Positions 14,052-23,689 are shown, numbered from the stretch's first letter. The stretch is DNA of 64,000 bases from JAGLOK01 sp963677605 (GCA_963677605.2 CAXXDX010000007.1:372001-436000); one strand, 5' to 3'. The notes: generated from the letters alone by a model not told the origin. Translations and numbers: made by a program.

Positions 14052-14105
14052 TTAATTACCTAAACTAAGATAATCAAAGGGAACTCGGAAAGAGTTCCCT
14101 TTTTT
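14034..14105 (+). terminator. Attenuator 2: antiterminator and terminator before aroF2
   Basis: Terminator: AAAGGGAACTC (14076-14086), loop GGAAA, GAGTTCCCTTT (14092-14102), then more T. Antiterminator: CTCTTCCGAG (14034-14043) pairs with CTCGGAAAGAG (14084-14094) with one bulged A, which invades both the terminator 5' arm and its loop. The strand also lies within the last codons of the leader. This is a mutually exclusive pair of the amino-acid attenuator type. Confidence 0.88.
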
Positions 14106-14138
14106 GATATAATAGTAAAGACTGAAAGGAACATAATT

Positions 14139-15182
14139 ATGATAGTTATGCTAAAGCCGGGATCACCGGAAAAAAAGATACTCCACCTCATTGATATTAT
14201 CGAGAGCATGGGAGTTTCAATTCAAAGAAACAACGGAGTTGACTACACTGTACTTGCGCTTATCGGAAACACTGCAGGGATTGAAAAATCCAGCATAGAA
14301 GCAAGCGATATCGTTCACAAGATAATCAGGGTTCAGGAGCCATATAAGCGCGCTAACCGTCTTTTCCACCACGATGACACCGTGATTAAAGTGGGTGAAT
14401 ACACAGTGGGCGGTGATGAGTTTTCGGTAATTGCCGGCCCGTGCTCTGTTGAAAGCGAGGAGCAGATTGTAAGTGTTGCAAAAGAAGTCAAAGCGGCAGG
14501 AGCTACGATGCTTCGCGGAGGCGCATTCAAGCCTAGAACATCTCCATACAGTTTCCAGGGCCTTGGTGTTGAAGGAATAAAATATCTTCAGACTGCGAGA
14601 CAGGAAACAGGTCTTCCGATTGTAACAGAGATTCTTTCGGCGGATATGATTGATTTGTTTGTTGAAAATGTAGATGTCATTCAGGTTGGTGCGCGCAACA
14701 TGCAAAACTTTCAGCTTTTAAAAGAGCTGGGTAAAACAAAAACACCCATATTGTTAAAACGCGGAATGGTTGCAACAATCGAAGAATGGCTGATGAGTGC
14801 GGAATACATAATGTCGGAAGGCAATCCCAATGTAATACTTTGTGAGCGCGGAATACGCACATTTGAAAACTACACAAGAAATACTCTGGATATTAGCGCG
14901 GTTCCTGTGGTTAAAAGGCTGAGCCATCTTCCTGTAATTGTTGATCCGTCTCATGCTGGCGGAATATGGTGGCTTGTTGAGCCGCTGGCAAAAGCAGCTG
15001 TTGTTGTAGGTGCTGACGGCGTGACTGTGGAAGTGCATCCTGATCCGGAGCATGCAATGAGCGACGGAGGACAATCTCTTAAGCCAAAGAAATTCGCCGA
15101 TATTATGAAAGAAATCGAGATACTTGCCAGAACTGAAGGAAAAACTATCGGGCCTAAGAAAAAGGCAGAACCGCAATGGTAG
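14139..15182 (+). CDS. aroF: DAHP synthase, type I-beta, copy 2
   Basis: The 347-residue paralogue of the gene at 12831: same N-terminal ferredoxin-like domain (MIVMLKPGSPEKKILHLIDI) and same barrel motifs (GPCSVESEEQ, KPRTSPYSFQG, DPSHAGGIW). It carries an extra C-terminal tail (GPKKKAEPQW). It heads the tightly packed biosynthetic operon, and its stop overlaps the tyrA start. Because the catalytic residues match in both copies, the copies probably differ in feedback and in leader-mediated control rather than in reaction. Confidence 0.95.
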   Translation: MIVMLKPGSPEKKILHLIDIIESMGVSIQRNNGVDYTVLALIGNTAGIEKSSIEASDIVHKIIRVQEPYKRANRLFHHDDTVIKVGEYTVGGDEFSVIAGPCSVESEEQIVSVAKEVKAAGATMLRGGAFKPRTSPYSFQGLGVEGIKYLQTARQETGLPIVTEILSADMIDLFVENVDVIQVGARNMQNFQLLKELGKTKTPILLKRGMVATIEEWLMSAEYIMSEGNPNVILCERGIRTFENYTRNTLDISAVPVVKRLSHLPVIVDPSHAGGIWWLVEPLAKAAVVVGADGVTVEVHPDPEHAMSDGGQSLKPKKFADIMKEIEILARTEGKTIGPKKKAEPQW

Positions 15183-16042
15183 ATGACTTTAGCGGCAAAA
15201 CCATACTGATTGTCGGACTCGGCCTCATGGGAGGCTCTATAGCAAAAGCACTTAAGGGCAAAAATATCGGAAGAGTGACGGCTTTTGACAAAAACGCCGA
15301 TGTACTTCAAAAAGCGAAAAATGAAGGCTTTATAGATGAAAGCTTTTTGCAATCCGACAAAGCGGTTTTAGATGCTGATTTCGTTATAATATGTCTTTAT
15401 CCCGAGCTTGCTGTGAAATTTATAAACGAAAACGAAGCTTGCTTTAAAAAGGGAGCGGTTATAACTGACATTTGCGGAGTGAAGATTCCTGTTGTCAGCG
15501 AAGTTGCAATCACTAGAGATGATATAATTTTTGTACCTGCCCATCCTATGGCCGGAAGCGAAAGACAAGGGTATGATTGCTCGTTTTCGACACTTTTTGA
15601 AGGCTGCAACTATATAATTACACCGCTAGACGGGACTGAAGATCAGTATGTTATACAGGTTGAATCTTTTGCAAAGCTGCTTGGGGCTAAAAACATTGTA
15701 ATGTCCACACCCCAAAAGCATGATGAGTATATCGCGTTTACTAGCCAAATACCTCATGCATTGGCTGTTGCATATATGCATGAGTCCAGAGGCAGGGAAG
15801 TAAAACCGTATGCTGGAGGCAGCTTTAGGGATGTCTCGAGGGTTGCCAGCATCAATGAAGTAATGTGGTCAGAGCTTTTCTGCGAGAACAGCGAAAAGCT
15901 TGCAGATGAGCTTAGAAGCATTAAAGACGGACTTGAAGTTATTATAGAGTATATTGAAAACAAGGACAGAGATGCGCTTAGGGAGTATATGAAAAAGGCT
16001 GCTGAAATCAAGGAGAAATACGATGCCGGAAATAACTGTTGA
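15176..16042 (+). CDS. tyrA: Prephenate dehydrogenase
   Basis: Converts prephenate to 4-hydroxyphenylpyruvate for tyrosine. The 288 residues have the Rossmann motif GLGLMGGSIAKAL (about 15-27), PAHPMAGSERQGY with the substrate-binding His, and the helical dimer domain (SQIPHALAVAYMHES, then GGSFRDVSRVASI). There is no fused chorismate mutase and no ACT domain, so feedback is not obvious. It overlaps aroF2 upstream by seven bases and aroB downstream by 20 bases. Confidence 0.93.
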   Translation: MVDDFSGKTILIVGLGLMGGSIAKALKGKNIGRVTAFDKNADVLQKAKNEGFIDESFLQSDKAVLDADFVIICLYPELAVKFINENEACFKKGAVITDICGVKIPVVSEVAITRDDIIFVPAHPMAGSERQGYDCSFSTLFEGCNYIITPLDGTEDQYVIQVESFAKLLGAKNIVMSTPQKHDEYIAFTSQIPHALAVAYMHESRGREVKPYAGGSFRDVSRVASINEVMWSELFCENSEKLADELRSIKDGLEVIIEYIENKDRDALREYMKKAAEIKEKYDAGNNC

Positions 16043-17078
16043 TGTAGGACACAAAAAATATCCTTTATATATTGAACGGGGAGCTCTTAAAAACGCCGGC
16101 AAATACATAAAAAAAGCGTATCCAAAAGCTAGAGCGGTTATTATTTCCGATGAAAATGTATATCCTTTATACGGCGGAAAGGTCATTAAAAGCTTCAAGC
16201 AGCAAGATGTGATGGTTGAAACCATTGTTTTGCCTGCCGGAGAAAAGACGAAATCGCACGAATATCTGCTAAAAGTGTATGATGAGCTTGTTTCGCTTGG
16301 TATACAAAAGAGCGATGTTATCGTATCTCTGGGCGGCGGAGTGATAGGCGACCTTTCAGGTTATGCTGCGGCAACGTATCTTCGTGGAGTCGGATTTGTA
16401 CAGATACCAACGACGCTTCTTGCGCAGGTGGACAGTTCCATCGGCGGAAAAGTTGCGGTAAACCTTGCATCCGGGAAAAATCTGGTAGGCGCGTTTTACC
16501 ATCCGGAACTTGTAATAATTGACTCGGATACGCTAAAAACTTTAAAGGATGACGATTATGCAAGCGGTATGGCGGAAGCCATTAAAACCGGTGCAATAGC
16601 AGATGGCAATCTTTTTAAACTGATAGAAGACAACAGCGGAAGAGAAAAATCCGGGAAGGTTATAGACGAAATAGTGGCCGGATGCTGCAAAATCAAGGCC
16701 GATGTGGTTCGTCAGGATGAGTTGGACAATGGTCTGCGGATGATATTAAACTTCGGACATACATTGGGTCACGCCATAGAAAAACAGCCCGGAAACACAT
16801 TAACTCACGGGCAGGCAGTTGCAGTCGGTATGACGGCATTTTCAAAGCTGGGCGAAAAGCTTAAAATGACCGAAGAGGGAACATCTGATAGGATAAAGAA
16901 TGTTTCCAAAGCCTTCGGGCTTCCGTGCGACATGGAATCGGACAAACAAAAACTTACGGAAGTTATGGCAAGGGATAAAAAGATACGGGAAGGCGAGCTT
17001 AACGTAGTTCTTCTTGAAAGAATTGGCAAAGCAACAATCCACAAGGTTCCCGTTTCAAAAATCGGAGAGCTTATATGA
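16023..17078 (+). CDS. aroB: 3-dehydroquinate synthase
   Basis: Second shikimate-pathway enzyme, an NAD- and metal-dependent cyclisation of DAHP. The 351-residue protein shows VSLGGGVIGDLSGYAAATYL, RGVGFVQIPTTLLAQVDSSI, GGKVAVNLASGKNLVGAF, and the metal-site segments MAEAIKTG and NFGHTLGHAIE. AGGAG lies seven bases before the ATG, inside the end of tyrA. Full length, with no anomaly. Confidence 0.96.
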   Translation: MPEITVDVGHKKYPLYIERGALKNAGKYIKKAYPKARAVIISDENVYPLYGGKVIKSFKQQDVMVETIVLPAGEKTKSHEYLLKVYDELVSLGIQKSDVIVSLGGGVIGDLSGYAAATYLRGVGFVQIPTTLLAQVDSSIGGKVAVNLASGKNLVGAFYHPELVIIDSDTLKTLKDDDYASGMAEAIKTGAIADGNLFKLIEDNSGREKSGKVIDEIVAGCCKIKADVVRQDELDNGLRMILNFGHTLGHAIEKQPGNTLTHGQAVAVGMTAFSKLGEKLKMTEEGTSDRIKNVSKAFGLPCDMESDKQKLTEVMARDKKIREGELNVVLLERIGKATIHKVPVSKIGELI

Positions 17079-18340
17079 TAATTTACCCTAAAAAACTGAA
17101 AGGTGAAATTACTGCGCCGCCATCAAAAAGCATGGCTCACAGGGCAATTATCTGTGCTTCTTTTGCTGAAGGTGTGAGTGTTATTACAAACATTGAGCTT
17201 TCAGAGGACATGAAAGTAACAATTGATGCTATGCGCAAGCTCGGAGCTGAAATTGTTATACTGTCTGACAAAAAAAGAAATATGCTTAAAGTAAGGGGCA
17301 TAAACGGCAAAAAGCTTGTTCAAGCGCCTGATATATACTGCAATGAATCGGGATCTTCATTGCGTTTTTTAATACCTATAGCTCTTGCTGTGGCAGGAGG
17401 CGGAAGGTTTACAGGCAGTGGACTGTTGCCTGAGCGTCCTTTGGGAGTATACAGGGATTTGTTTTCTTCAAAAAAAATAAAATGGAACCAGGGCAAAAAC
17501 AGCCTGCCTCTTGAAGTTTCGGGAGAGCTTAAAAGCGGGATATATGAAGTTCCCGGGAATGTAAGCTCTCAGTTTATAACAGGCCTTCTATTTGCACTCC
17601 CTCTTTTAAAGGGTGATTCCGAGATAAAAATTACAGGAACATTTGAATCAAAGCAGTATGTTGACCTTACGGTTGAGATGCTTGAACGATTTGGGATTGT
17701 TATTAATAGGTCAGAAAACGGATTCGATGTACCAGGAGGGCAGAAGTACTGTGCGGCAGATTACAGCGTTGAGGGTGATTGGTCACAGGCTGCATTTTTG
17801 GTGCTTGAAGGATTGCTGGGAGAAGGAATTAATATTCACGGCCTTAATGAAAACTCCCTGCAGGGTGATATGGCGATAGTTGATATACTTAAAAAGATGA
17901 ATGCGGAAATAGAATGGAGAGAAGGCGTGCTTGAGGTAAAGGCGTCAAAGCTTAAGGCGTGTGATGCGGATGTTTCGCAATGTCCGGATTTAGCTCCTGC
18001 GATAGCTGCTGCTATGGCTGTTTCCGGAGGCAAAAACAAGATATACGGCGGGGAACGACTGAAAGTGAAAGAATCGGACAGGATTATGTCTATAGCAAAT
18101 GCATTGAACGCACTTGGTGCGGATGTAACCCCTACAGATGACGGAATGATAATAGATGGAAAAAACGAGCTTGCAGGCGGAAGTGCACATGCGCAGAATG
18201 ACCATAGGATAGCAATGATGGTTGGTTCGGTGTCTGCTGCATGCTCGGGTGAAATAGATCTTACTGATGAAATGAGTGTAAATAAATCATATCCTTCTTT
18301 TTGGGAGGATTTTGTTGATTTGGGAGGAAAAATATTATGA
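17075..18340 (+). CDS. aroA: 3-phosphoshikimate 1-carboxyvinyltransferase (EPSP synthase)
   Basis: Transfers enolpyruvate to shikimate-3-phosphate. The 421 residues show APPSKSMAHRAIICAS, NESGSSLRFLIPIALA, the LLPERPLGVYRDLF segment, SSQFITGLLFALPLL, KESDRIMSIANAL and DHRIAMMVGSV. The second glycine-loop reads NESGSSLRF where many enzymes have GNSGTAMR, so it is closer to class II (Gram-positive) forms. The start overlaps the aroB stop (ATGA) and the stop overlaps aroC. Confidence 0.95.
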   Translation: MIIYPKKLKGEITAPPSKSMAHRAIICASFAEGVSVITNIELSEDMKVTIDAMRKLGAEIVILSDKKRNMLKVRGINGKKLVQAPDIYCNESGSSLRFLIPIALAVAGGGRFTGSGLLPERPLGVYRDLFSSKKIKWNQGKNSLPLEVSGELKSGIYEVPGNVSSQFITGLLFALPLLKGDSEIKITGTFESKQYVDLTVEMLERFGIVINRSENGFDVPGGQKYCAADYSVEGDWSQAAFLVLEGLLGEGINIHGLNENSLQGDMAIVDILKKMNAEIEWREGVLEVKASKLKACDADVSQCPDLAPAIAAAMAVSGGKNKIYGGERLKVKESDRIMSIANALNALGADVTPTDDGMIIDGKNELAGGSAHAQNDHRIAMMVGSVSAACSGEIDLTDEMSVNKSYPSFWEDFVDLGGKIL

Positions 18341-19431
18341 GCAGTATGTGGGGTAGGAATTTTAAAGTATCAATATTCGGGGAATCGCACGGAGTAGCGG
18401 TAGGAGTTGTTATAGATAATCTTCCTTCAGGGTTTGCAATAGATTTTGGCGAGGTAAGCCATCATATGAAAAGGCGTGCGCCGGGACAGAATGAATGGTC
18501 CACTCCCAGAAAAGAAGATGACGCCTACGATATTTTAAGCGGATGGCACAACGGATATACAACGGGAACTCCGCTTTGCATAGTAATCCCGGGAAAAGAC
18601 AGGAGATCCGAGGACTATGATAATCTTAAATATCTTCCGAGACCGGGACATGCGGACTTTTCCGCACGCGCAAGATACGGTGGATTTGAAGACAGGCGAG
18701 GAAGCGGACATTTTTCAGGACGTTTGACTTCAAACTTGGTGCTTGCCGGCTCAATAGCAAGGCAGATTTTGGCTCAGAAAAATATCAAAGTCGCGGCGCA
18801 TATAAAAAGGATTGCAAAAATTGACGATACTCCTTTTGACAAAGTGCGAATAAAAGATATATTAATGGACGAGCTTATAAATAAGCCTTTTGCTACAATA
18901 AACGATGAAGCCGGAGAAAAGATGAAAGAGGCTATAGCTAAAGCTAAGGCCGATGAAGATTCCGTGGGCGGAATCATTGAATGCGCAGTTACCGGTCTGC
19001 CGGCCGGAATAGGCTCTCCTATGTTTGAGAGTGTGGAAAGCATAATATCTTCCATGCTGTTTTCGGTGCCTGCCGTGAAGGGTGTGGAATTCGGAAGCGG
19101 ATTTGCAATAAGCGATATGCGAGGCAGCGAATCAAACGACGAATATGTGATGACATATAACGGGATAGAGACCTCCACAAACAACAACGGAGGAATAATC
19201 GGCGGAATTACAAATTCAATGCCCATAATAGTAAGAGCTGCGATTAAACCAACCGCATCTATTGGGAAAGTGCAAAACACCGTTAATCTTAAAACCGGAG
19301 AAGAAGAGCAGCTTAAAGTGGAGGGAAGGCACGATCCTTGCATTGTGCCGCGTGCTGTGCCTGTAATAGAATCGGCAGTTGCTATTGCTGTGCTTGACTG
19401 TATGATGGAGCGCTCGACCAGGAGAATATAA
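18337..19431 (+). CDS. aroC: Chorismate synthase
   Basis: FMN-dependent elimination that makes chorismate, the branch point to Phe, Tyr and Trp. The 364 residues begin SSMWGRNFKVSIFGESHG, the family signature, and include RPGHADFSARARYGGFEDRR, the GSGHFSGRLTSNLV segment, GIGSPMFESVES, and RHDPCIVPRAVPV. ATGA overlap with aroA and TAATG overlap with pheA support tight translational coupling. No associated flavin reductase gene is adjacent. Confidence 0.96.
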   Translation: MSSMWGRNFKVSIFGESHGVAVGVVIDNLPSGFAIDFGEVSHHMKRRAPGQNEWSTPRKEDDAYDILSGWHNGYTTGTPLCIVIPGKDRRSEDYDNLKYLPRPGHADFSARARYGGFEDRRGSGHFSGRLTSNLVLAGSIARQILAQKNIKVAAHIKRIAKIDDTPFDKVRIKDILMDELINKPFATINDEAGEKMKEAIAKAKADEDSVGGIIECAVTGLPAGIGSPMFESVESIISSMLFSVPAVKGVEFGSGFAISDMRGSESNDEYVMTYNGIETSTNNNGGIIGGITNSMPIIVRAAIKPTASIGKVQNTVNLKTGEEEQLKVEGRHDPCIVPRAVPVIESAVAIAVLDCMMERSTRRI

Positions 19432-20549
19432 TGGACTTAAATAAGATTAGAAAAAACATTGATGAAGTTAACCATGACATGGTGGATTTATTCATACAGC
19501 GTATGGATTTAGTCAAACAGGTGGCAGAATATAAGATTGAAAACAATAAAAAGGTGTTTGACAAAGCACGTGAAAAAAAGGTTATTGAAGATTCGCTAAA
19601 AGATATCAGCCCTGAATATAAAGATTATACGAGAAAGTTTGTAGAGTCGCTTATTGCTGTAAGCAGCGAAATGCAGCACGACATTATAAGCCGAGTTACC
19701 GGAAAGGTGCCGTCATCGGGAAGCAAAACGCCAAGTGTTGCCTATCTTGGAGTGCCGGGCTCGTTTTCCGAGCAGGCGGTGAGCGAGTATTTTAATGATG
19801 ATGTAAATGCTGTGGGTGTTCACACTTTTGGAGAAATTATAAAAAAAGTGGAAGATGGAATATATGACATGGCTATGATACCTGTGGAAAACTCGTCCAC
19901 GGGCAGTGTAAACCAGAGCGTTGATTTTCTTGTAAGCCATGATGTAAAGATAATCGGCGAGCATATAGTTAAAATAAGACATTTTCTTTTGGGACACAAT
20001 AAAAGCAGCCTGGGGAATATTAAAAAAGTTATATCTCATCCTCAGCCTCTTGAACAGTGTGATGACTTTATAAGGAATCATAAGTTTGAAGAAGCAACCG
20101 CACAAAGCACCGCGGATGCAGCGATGAAGGTTGCGGAGCTAAACGATAAAAGCGTTGCTGCAATAGCTTCAAAACGCGCGGCTAAGCTTTACGGCCTCAA
20201 TGTTCTTGCTGAAGATATTCAAAGCAACAACAGCAATTATACACGGTTTGTCGTTATAGCAAAGGAAAGCAGCGAGATTGAACGTGCGGATAAGATATCC
20301 ATCATATGCTCAATCGAGCACAAGCCTGGAACGCTGTTTGGGTTGCTTGACATTTTCTCAAGGCATGGGCTTAATATGCTTCAGCTGTTTTCCCGCCCGA
20401 TTGCAAACGTTCCGTGGCAGTATAGATTCCATGTGGATTTTTCAGGAAACCTCAGCGATGAAAATGTGAAGAACGCATTAAATGAAATAGATGAGTACTG
20501 CACGGAAGTTAAAATGCTGGGCAACTACAGGAGCTATAAGAGTGAGTGA
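19431..20549 (+). CDS. pheA: Bifunctional chorismate mutase / prephenate dehydratase (P-protein)
   Basis: The 372 residues hold three domains: an AroQ-type chorismate mutase (about 1-90, MDLNKIRKNIDEVNHDMVDL with RMDLVKQVAEYK), a prephenate dehydratase (about 100-280, AYLGVPGSFSEQAVSEYF, IPVENSSTGSVNQSVDFL, NNSNYTRFVVIAK) and an ACT domain (about 290-372, EHKPGTLFGLLDIFSRHGLN and LQLFSRPIANVPWQY). The ACT domain normally mediates Phe feedback inhibition. The operon therefore has two layers of control, attenuation and allostery. The aroE start overlaps its last eight bases. Confidence 0.95.
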   Translation: MDLNKIRKNIDEVNHDMVDLFIQRMDLVKQVAEYKIENNKKVFDKAREKKVIEDSLKDISPEYKDYTRKFVESLIAVSSEMQHDIISRVTGKVPSSGSKTPSVAYLGVPGSFSEQAVSEYFNDDVNAVGVHTFGEIIKKVEDGIYDMAMIPVENSSTGSVNQSVDFLVSHDVKIIGEHIVKIRHFLLGHNKSSLGNIKKVISHPQPLEQCDDFIRNHKFEEATAQSTADAAMKVAELNDKSVAAIASKRAAKLYGLNVLAEDIQSNNSNYTRFVVIAKESSEIERADKISIICSIEHKPGTLFGLLDIFSRHGLNMLQLFSRPIANVPWQYRFHVDFSGNLSDENVKNALNEIDEYCTEVKMLGNYRSYKSE

Positions 20550-21366
20550 GAAGAGAAAATACGGGCTTTTGGGAAGAACTCTTGGGCACAGCCTTTCGCC
20601 GCAGATTCATGAGCTTATGTTTAAATATACGGAGCTTGAAGGTGAGTATAAGTTATATCCTATGGAGCCCGAATTTGTCGGGGATTTTATTCTCGGGCTA
20701 AGAGAAAACGGATTTTCGGGGCTTAATGTGACAATCCCTTATAAAAACGAGGTAATGCCTTATCTTGACAGAATATCAGATGAGGCAAAAAAGATTGGCT
20801 CAGTCAATACTGTTCTTCCTAAGGGAGATTTTTTAGAAGGGTATAATACCGATTACTTCGGAGTTCAGAAGATGCTTGGAAAAGCAGGCATTGAAGTGGA
20901 AGGCAAAAGAGTTATGGTGCTTGGCTCGGGAGGCTCTGCAAAGACTGTTGTTGCGCTTATGCATAACTCCGGATGTGCGGATATACTGCTTGTGAGCCGT
21001 GATAAAAAGAAGGCGAAAGCAAAGTTTCCCGACATAAATACATGTGCGTATGCCGATTTAAAAAAAGACCATGGATTTGACGTTCTGATTAATACCACTC
21101 CAGTCGGTATGTATCCCAAAACCGAAAGCTGTCCGCTGGAAGATGAAATCATTATGGGATTTGGCGCAGTTGCGGATTTGATATACAACCCATATGAGAC
21201 TGTGCTATTAAAAAAAGCTAAAAAATATGGTGCAAATTGTGTTAATGGGCTTTATATGCTGGTGGCTCAGGCAGTCAAGGCGCAGGAGATATGGAACGGG
21301 ATAACTATTGAAGACTGCGTGATAGACAGAATCTTTTCGGACATAGAAAAAGAGATTATTAATTAA
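20542..21366 (+). CDS. aroE: Shikimate dehydrogenase
   Basis: NADPH-dependent reduction of 3-dehydroshikimate. The 274-residue protein begins at GTG 20542, eight bases after AGGAG, inside the end of pheA; an ATG at 20491 in the same frame would add a nonsense-like extension. Motifs: YGLLGRTLGHSLSPQIHELM, GFSGLNVTIPYKNEVMPYL, the GYNTDYFGVQKML segment with the catalytic Asp, VLGSGGSAKTVVALM for NADP, and NTTPVGMYPKT. It overlaps aroK by one base. Confidence 0.94.
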   Translation: MSEKRKYGLLGRTLGHSLSPQIHELMFKYTELEGEYKLYPMEPEFVGDFILGLRENGFSGLNVTIPYKNEVMPYLDRISDEAKKIGSVNTVLPKGDFLEGYNTDYFGVQKMLGKAGIEVEGKRVMVLGSGGSAKTVVALMHNSGCADILLVSRDKKKAKAKFPDINTCAYADLKKDHGFDVLINTTPVGMYPKTESCPLEDEIIMGFGAVADLIYNPYETVLLKKAKKYGANCVNGLYMLVAQAVKAQEIWNGITIEDCVIDRIFSDIEKEIIN

Positions 21367-21866
21367 TGAAGATGAACAAAAACATAGTGCTTATCGGAAT
21401 GCCTGGAAGCGGAAAAACGACTGTCGGAAAGATAGTAGCTGAAAAACTAGGCTATGAATTCTGCGATGCGGATGATGAGATAGTTGCGCGTTTCGGGGAA
21501 ATACCTAAGCTTTTTGAGCGCGGCGAGGATTACTTCAGGCAGTGTGAAACAGCGTGCGTCAAGGATATTGCAAAAAGAGCGCAAACTGTGATTGCGACAG
21601 GCGGAGGAGTTATTGTCCGCGATGAAAATATAGACGCCTTGAAACAAAACGGAATAATTGTTTTTTTAAACAGGTCTGTTGAAAATATTTTAAAAGATGT
21701 TGTAACCGAAACACGTCCGCTGCTTGCAGACGGTAAGGACAGACTGTATGGATTGTATGACAGCAGGATAGAGCTGTATAATAAATACGCGGATATTGTT
21801 ATTGATTCAAATAAAGAGCTTGGAAATGTAATAGATGATATCTTAAAGAGTATAAAGGAGAGCTGA
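21366..21866 (+). CDS. aroK: Shikimate kinase
   Basis: Phosphorylates shikimate with ATP. The 166 residues carry the P-loop GMPGSGKTTVGKIVAEKL (about 12-29), the shikimate-binding CDADDEIVARFG and YFRQCETACVKDIA segments, VIATGGGVIVRDE, and the LID arginine in TETRPLLADG. It starts at the TAATG junction with aroE (an ATG two codons later is also possible) and is followed one base later by aroQ. Confidence 0.93.
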   Translation: MKMNKNIVLIGMPGSGKTTVGKIVAEKLGYEFCDADDEIVARFGEIPKLFERGEDYFRQCETACVKDIAKRAQTVIATGGGVIVRDENIDALKQNGIIVFLNRSVENILKDVVTETRPLLADGKDRLYGLYDSRIELYNKYADIVIDSNKELGNVIDDILKSIKES

Positions 21867-21867
21867 G

Positions 21868-22305
21868 ATGAAAATATTGGTGCTTAACGGACCTAACATT
21901 AACCTTTTAGGCAAAAGAGAGCCTGATGTATATGGCAAAAAAGATTACGATGCGCTTTGTGAGTATATCAAAAAAGAAGCGGTTACTATAGGCGTTGAAG
22001 TTGATGTTATGCAAAACAATGTGGAGGGCGAGCTTGTAAACATACTCCATGATGCAGATGAAAACTATGACGGCGTAGTTATGAACCCCGGCGCATATAC
22101 GCATTATTCTATAGCATTAAAGGATGCGATATCAGGAATACTGGTGCCTGTTGTTGAAGTGCACCTTTCAAATATCCATGCAAGGGAAGAGTTCAGGAAA
22201 ACTTCCGTCACAGCTTCCTCATGCGTAGGACAAATAAGCGGATTTGGGTTTATGAGCTATATTCTCGGAATTACCGCAGTTAAAGATTACATATCAAATC
22301 AGTGA
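21868..22305 (+). CDS. aroQ: 3-dehydroquinate dehydratase, type II
   Basis: Type II dehydroquinase of 145 residues: LVLNGPNINLLGKREPDVYG, the active-site Tyr in that segment, NNVEGELVNILHDA, NPGAYTHYSIALKDAI and VEVHLSNIHAREEFR. It is the last gene of the aromatic operon, and with it all seven shikimate steps plus the Phe and Tyr branches are encoded in one run. It ends overlapping the convergent alpha-galactosidase gene by seven bases, without an evident terminator. Confidence 0.95.
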   Translation: MKILVLNGPNINLLGKREPDVYGKKDYDALCEYIKKEAVTIGVEVDVMQNNVEGELVNILHDADENYDGVVMNPGAYTHYSIALKDAISGILVPVVEVHLSNIHAREEFRKTSVTASSCVGQISGFGFMSYILGITAVKDYISNQ

Positions 22306-23603
22306 TACTCCGGAAGCCAGTTGCCGTGTGCCTCTATTAGGTCATCAACAAGGCTTCTTATGTCGTCTATTGAAAGCTCGCTTGAAGTATGCGGGTCAAG
22401 CATTGCGGCGTGATATATATGCTCGCGCTTTCCTGTGAGTGCTGCTTCCACTGTAAGCAGATGCACATTAATATTTGTGCGGTTAAGCGCTGCAAGCTGC
22501 GGGGGAAGCTCTCCTACATAGCAGGGAGTGACTCCCGATGCATCAACAAGACACGGGACCTCAACGCAGCATCCTTCGGGAAGGTTTGTTATAAGCCCTG
22601 TGTTTAATACGTTTCCGCCTATTTTATATGGCTTGTTTGTTACTATTGCCTCCATTATGTATGAAGCATACTCATGGGTTCTCTTGTGGGTAAGCTCTGT
22701 GTTGTGAACCAATTCTTCTTTAAGCTTTTTCCATCCTTCAATCTGTTCGATACATCTTCTTGGGTATTCATCCAAAGGTATGTTGAAGTTATCAATTAGT
22801 TCAGGATATTTGTCTTTTATGAAATAGGGGAGATATTCGGCGTTATGCTCGGAAGACTCTGTCACGTAATATCCGAACTGTCTCATCATTTCTATGCGAA
22901 CCATATTGCCGTGCTTGTCTTTTCTTGCAAGAGCTTTTTTCTTAACTTCGGGATATATATCCCTGCCTTCTTTTTTAAGTTCCAACAGCCATGCCATATG
23001 ATTTATTCCTGCAATCTTATATTCTGTTTCATCAGGATCTATATCCATATCGAGTCCGTCAAGCAGGCTCTGAACGCACACCTGAACACTGTGGCAAAGA
23101 CCGACAGTTTTTATTTTTGTCGCTTTGAGCATTGCCAGTGTTATCATCGACATTGGGTTTGTGTAGTTTAAAAGCCACACATCAGGGCAAACTTCTTCCA
23201 TAATCTTTGCATATTCCAGCATAACGGGGATTGTGCGCAGACCGCGGAAGATACCGCCGATTCCAAGAGTGTCTGCAATGGTCTGGCGCAGTCCGTATTT
23301 TTTCGGCACTTCAAAGTCGGTTATTGTACAGGGATCATACAGCCCAACCTGAATCGCGTTCACTATAAAGTCCGCGTCTCTGAATGCTTCCCGAGCATCA
23401 TCATAAACCGCAATGTTTGCTCTTGATTCGTTACAGTTTTTATTGATGTTGTTAAGCATATTGTAGGATTCGCTGAGGCGCTCTTTATCGATGTCAAAAA
23501 GTGCGATATCTGAATCGCGAAGAGCCGGTGTGAGCATGCAGTCTCCCAATACGTTTCTTGCAAATACTGAGCTGCCTGCACCTAAAAAAGCTATTTTGGT
23601 CAT
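22299..23603 (-). CDS. melA: Glycoside hydrolase family 4, alpha-galactosidase type
   Basis: NAD- and Mn-dependent glycosidase that cleaves alpha-galactosides such as melibiose. The 434 residues show the N-terminal Rossmann GAGSSVFARNVLGD, DIDKERL, the NYTNPMSMITLAML segment, the metal-binding GLCHSVQ (Cys and His; C-H-S-V-Q is typical of alpha-galactosidase or alpha-glucuronidase members, not of 6-phospho-glucosidases), and AGINHMAWLL. It is cytoplasmic and has no signal. The AraC gene at 23690 is divergent and probably controls it. No dedicated transporter is adjacent; the GPH permease at 52563 could serve. Confidence 0.9.
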   Translation of the reverse strand: MTKIAFLGAGSSVFARNVLGDCMLTPALRDSDIALFDIDKERLSESYNMLNNINKNCNESRANIAVYDDAREAFRDADFIVNAIQVGLYDPCTITDFEVPKKYGLRQTIADTLGIGGIFRGLRTIPVMLEYAKIMEEVCPDVWLLNYTNPMSMITLAMLKATKIKTVGLCHSVQVCVQSLLDGLDMDIDPDETEYKIAGINHMAWLLELKKEGRDIYPEVKKKALARKDKHGNMVRIEMMRQFGYYVTESSEHNAEYLPYFIKDKYPELIDNFNIPLDEYPRRCIEQIEGWKKLKEELVHNTELTHKRTHEYASYIMEAIVTNKPYKIGGNVLNTGLITNLPEGCCVEVPCLVDASGVTPCYVGELPPQLAALNRTNINVHLLTVEAALTGKREHIYHAAMLDPHTSSELSIDDIRSLVDDLIEAHGNWLPEYH

Positions 23604-23689
23604 ATATTCCTCCGAAATAAAAATTATGATGTCATTATATGATTGAAACCTGTTAAATTGAATGGAATTATGATAAAAACGATGTTATT

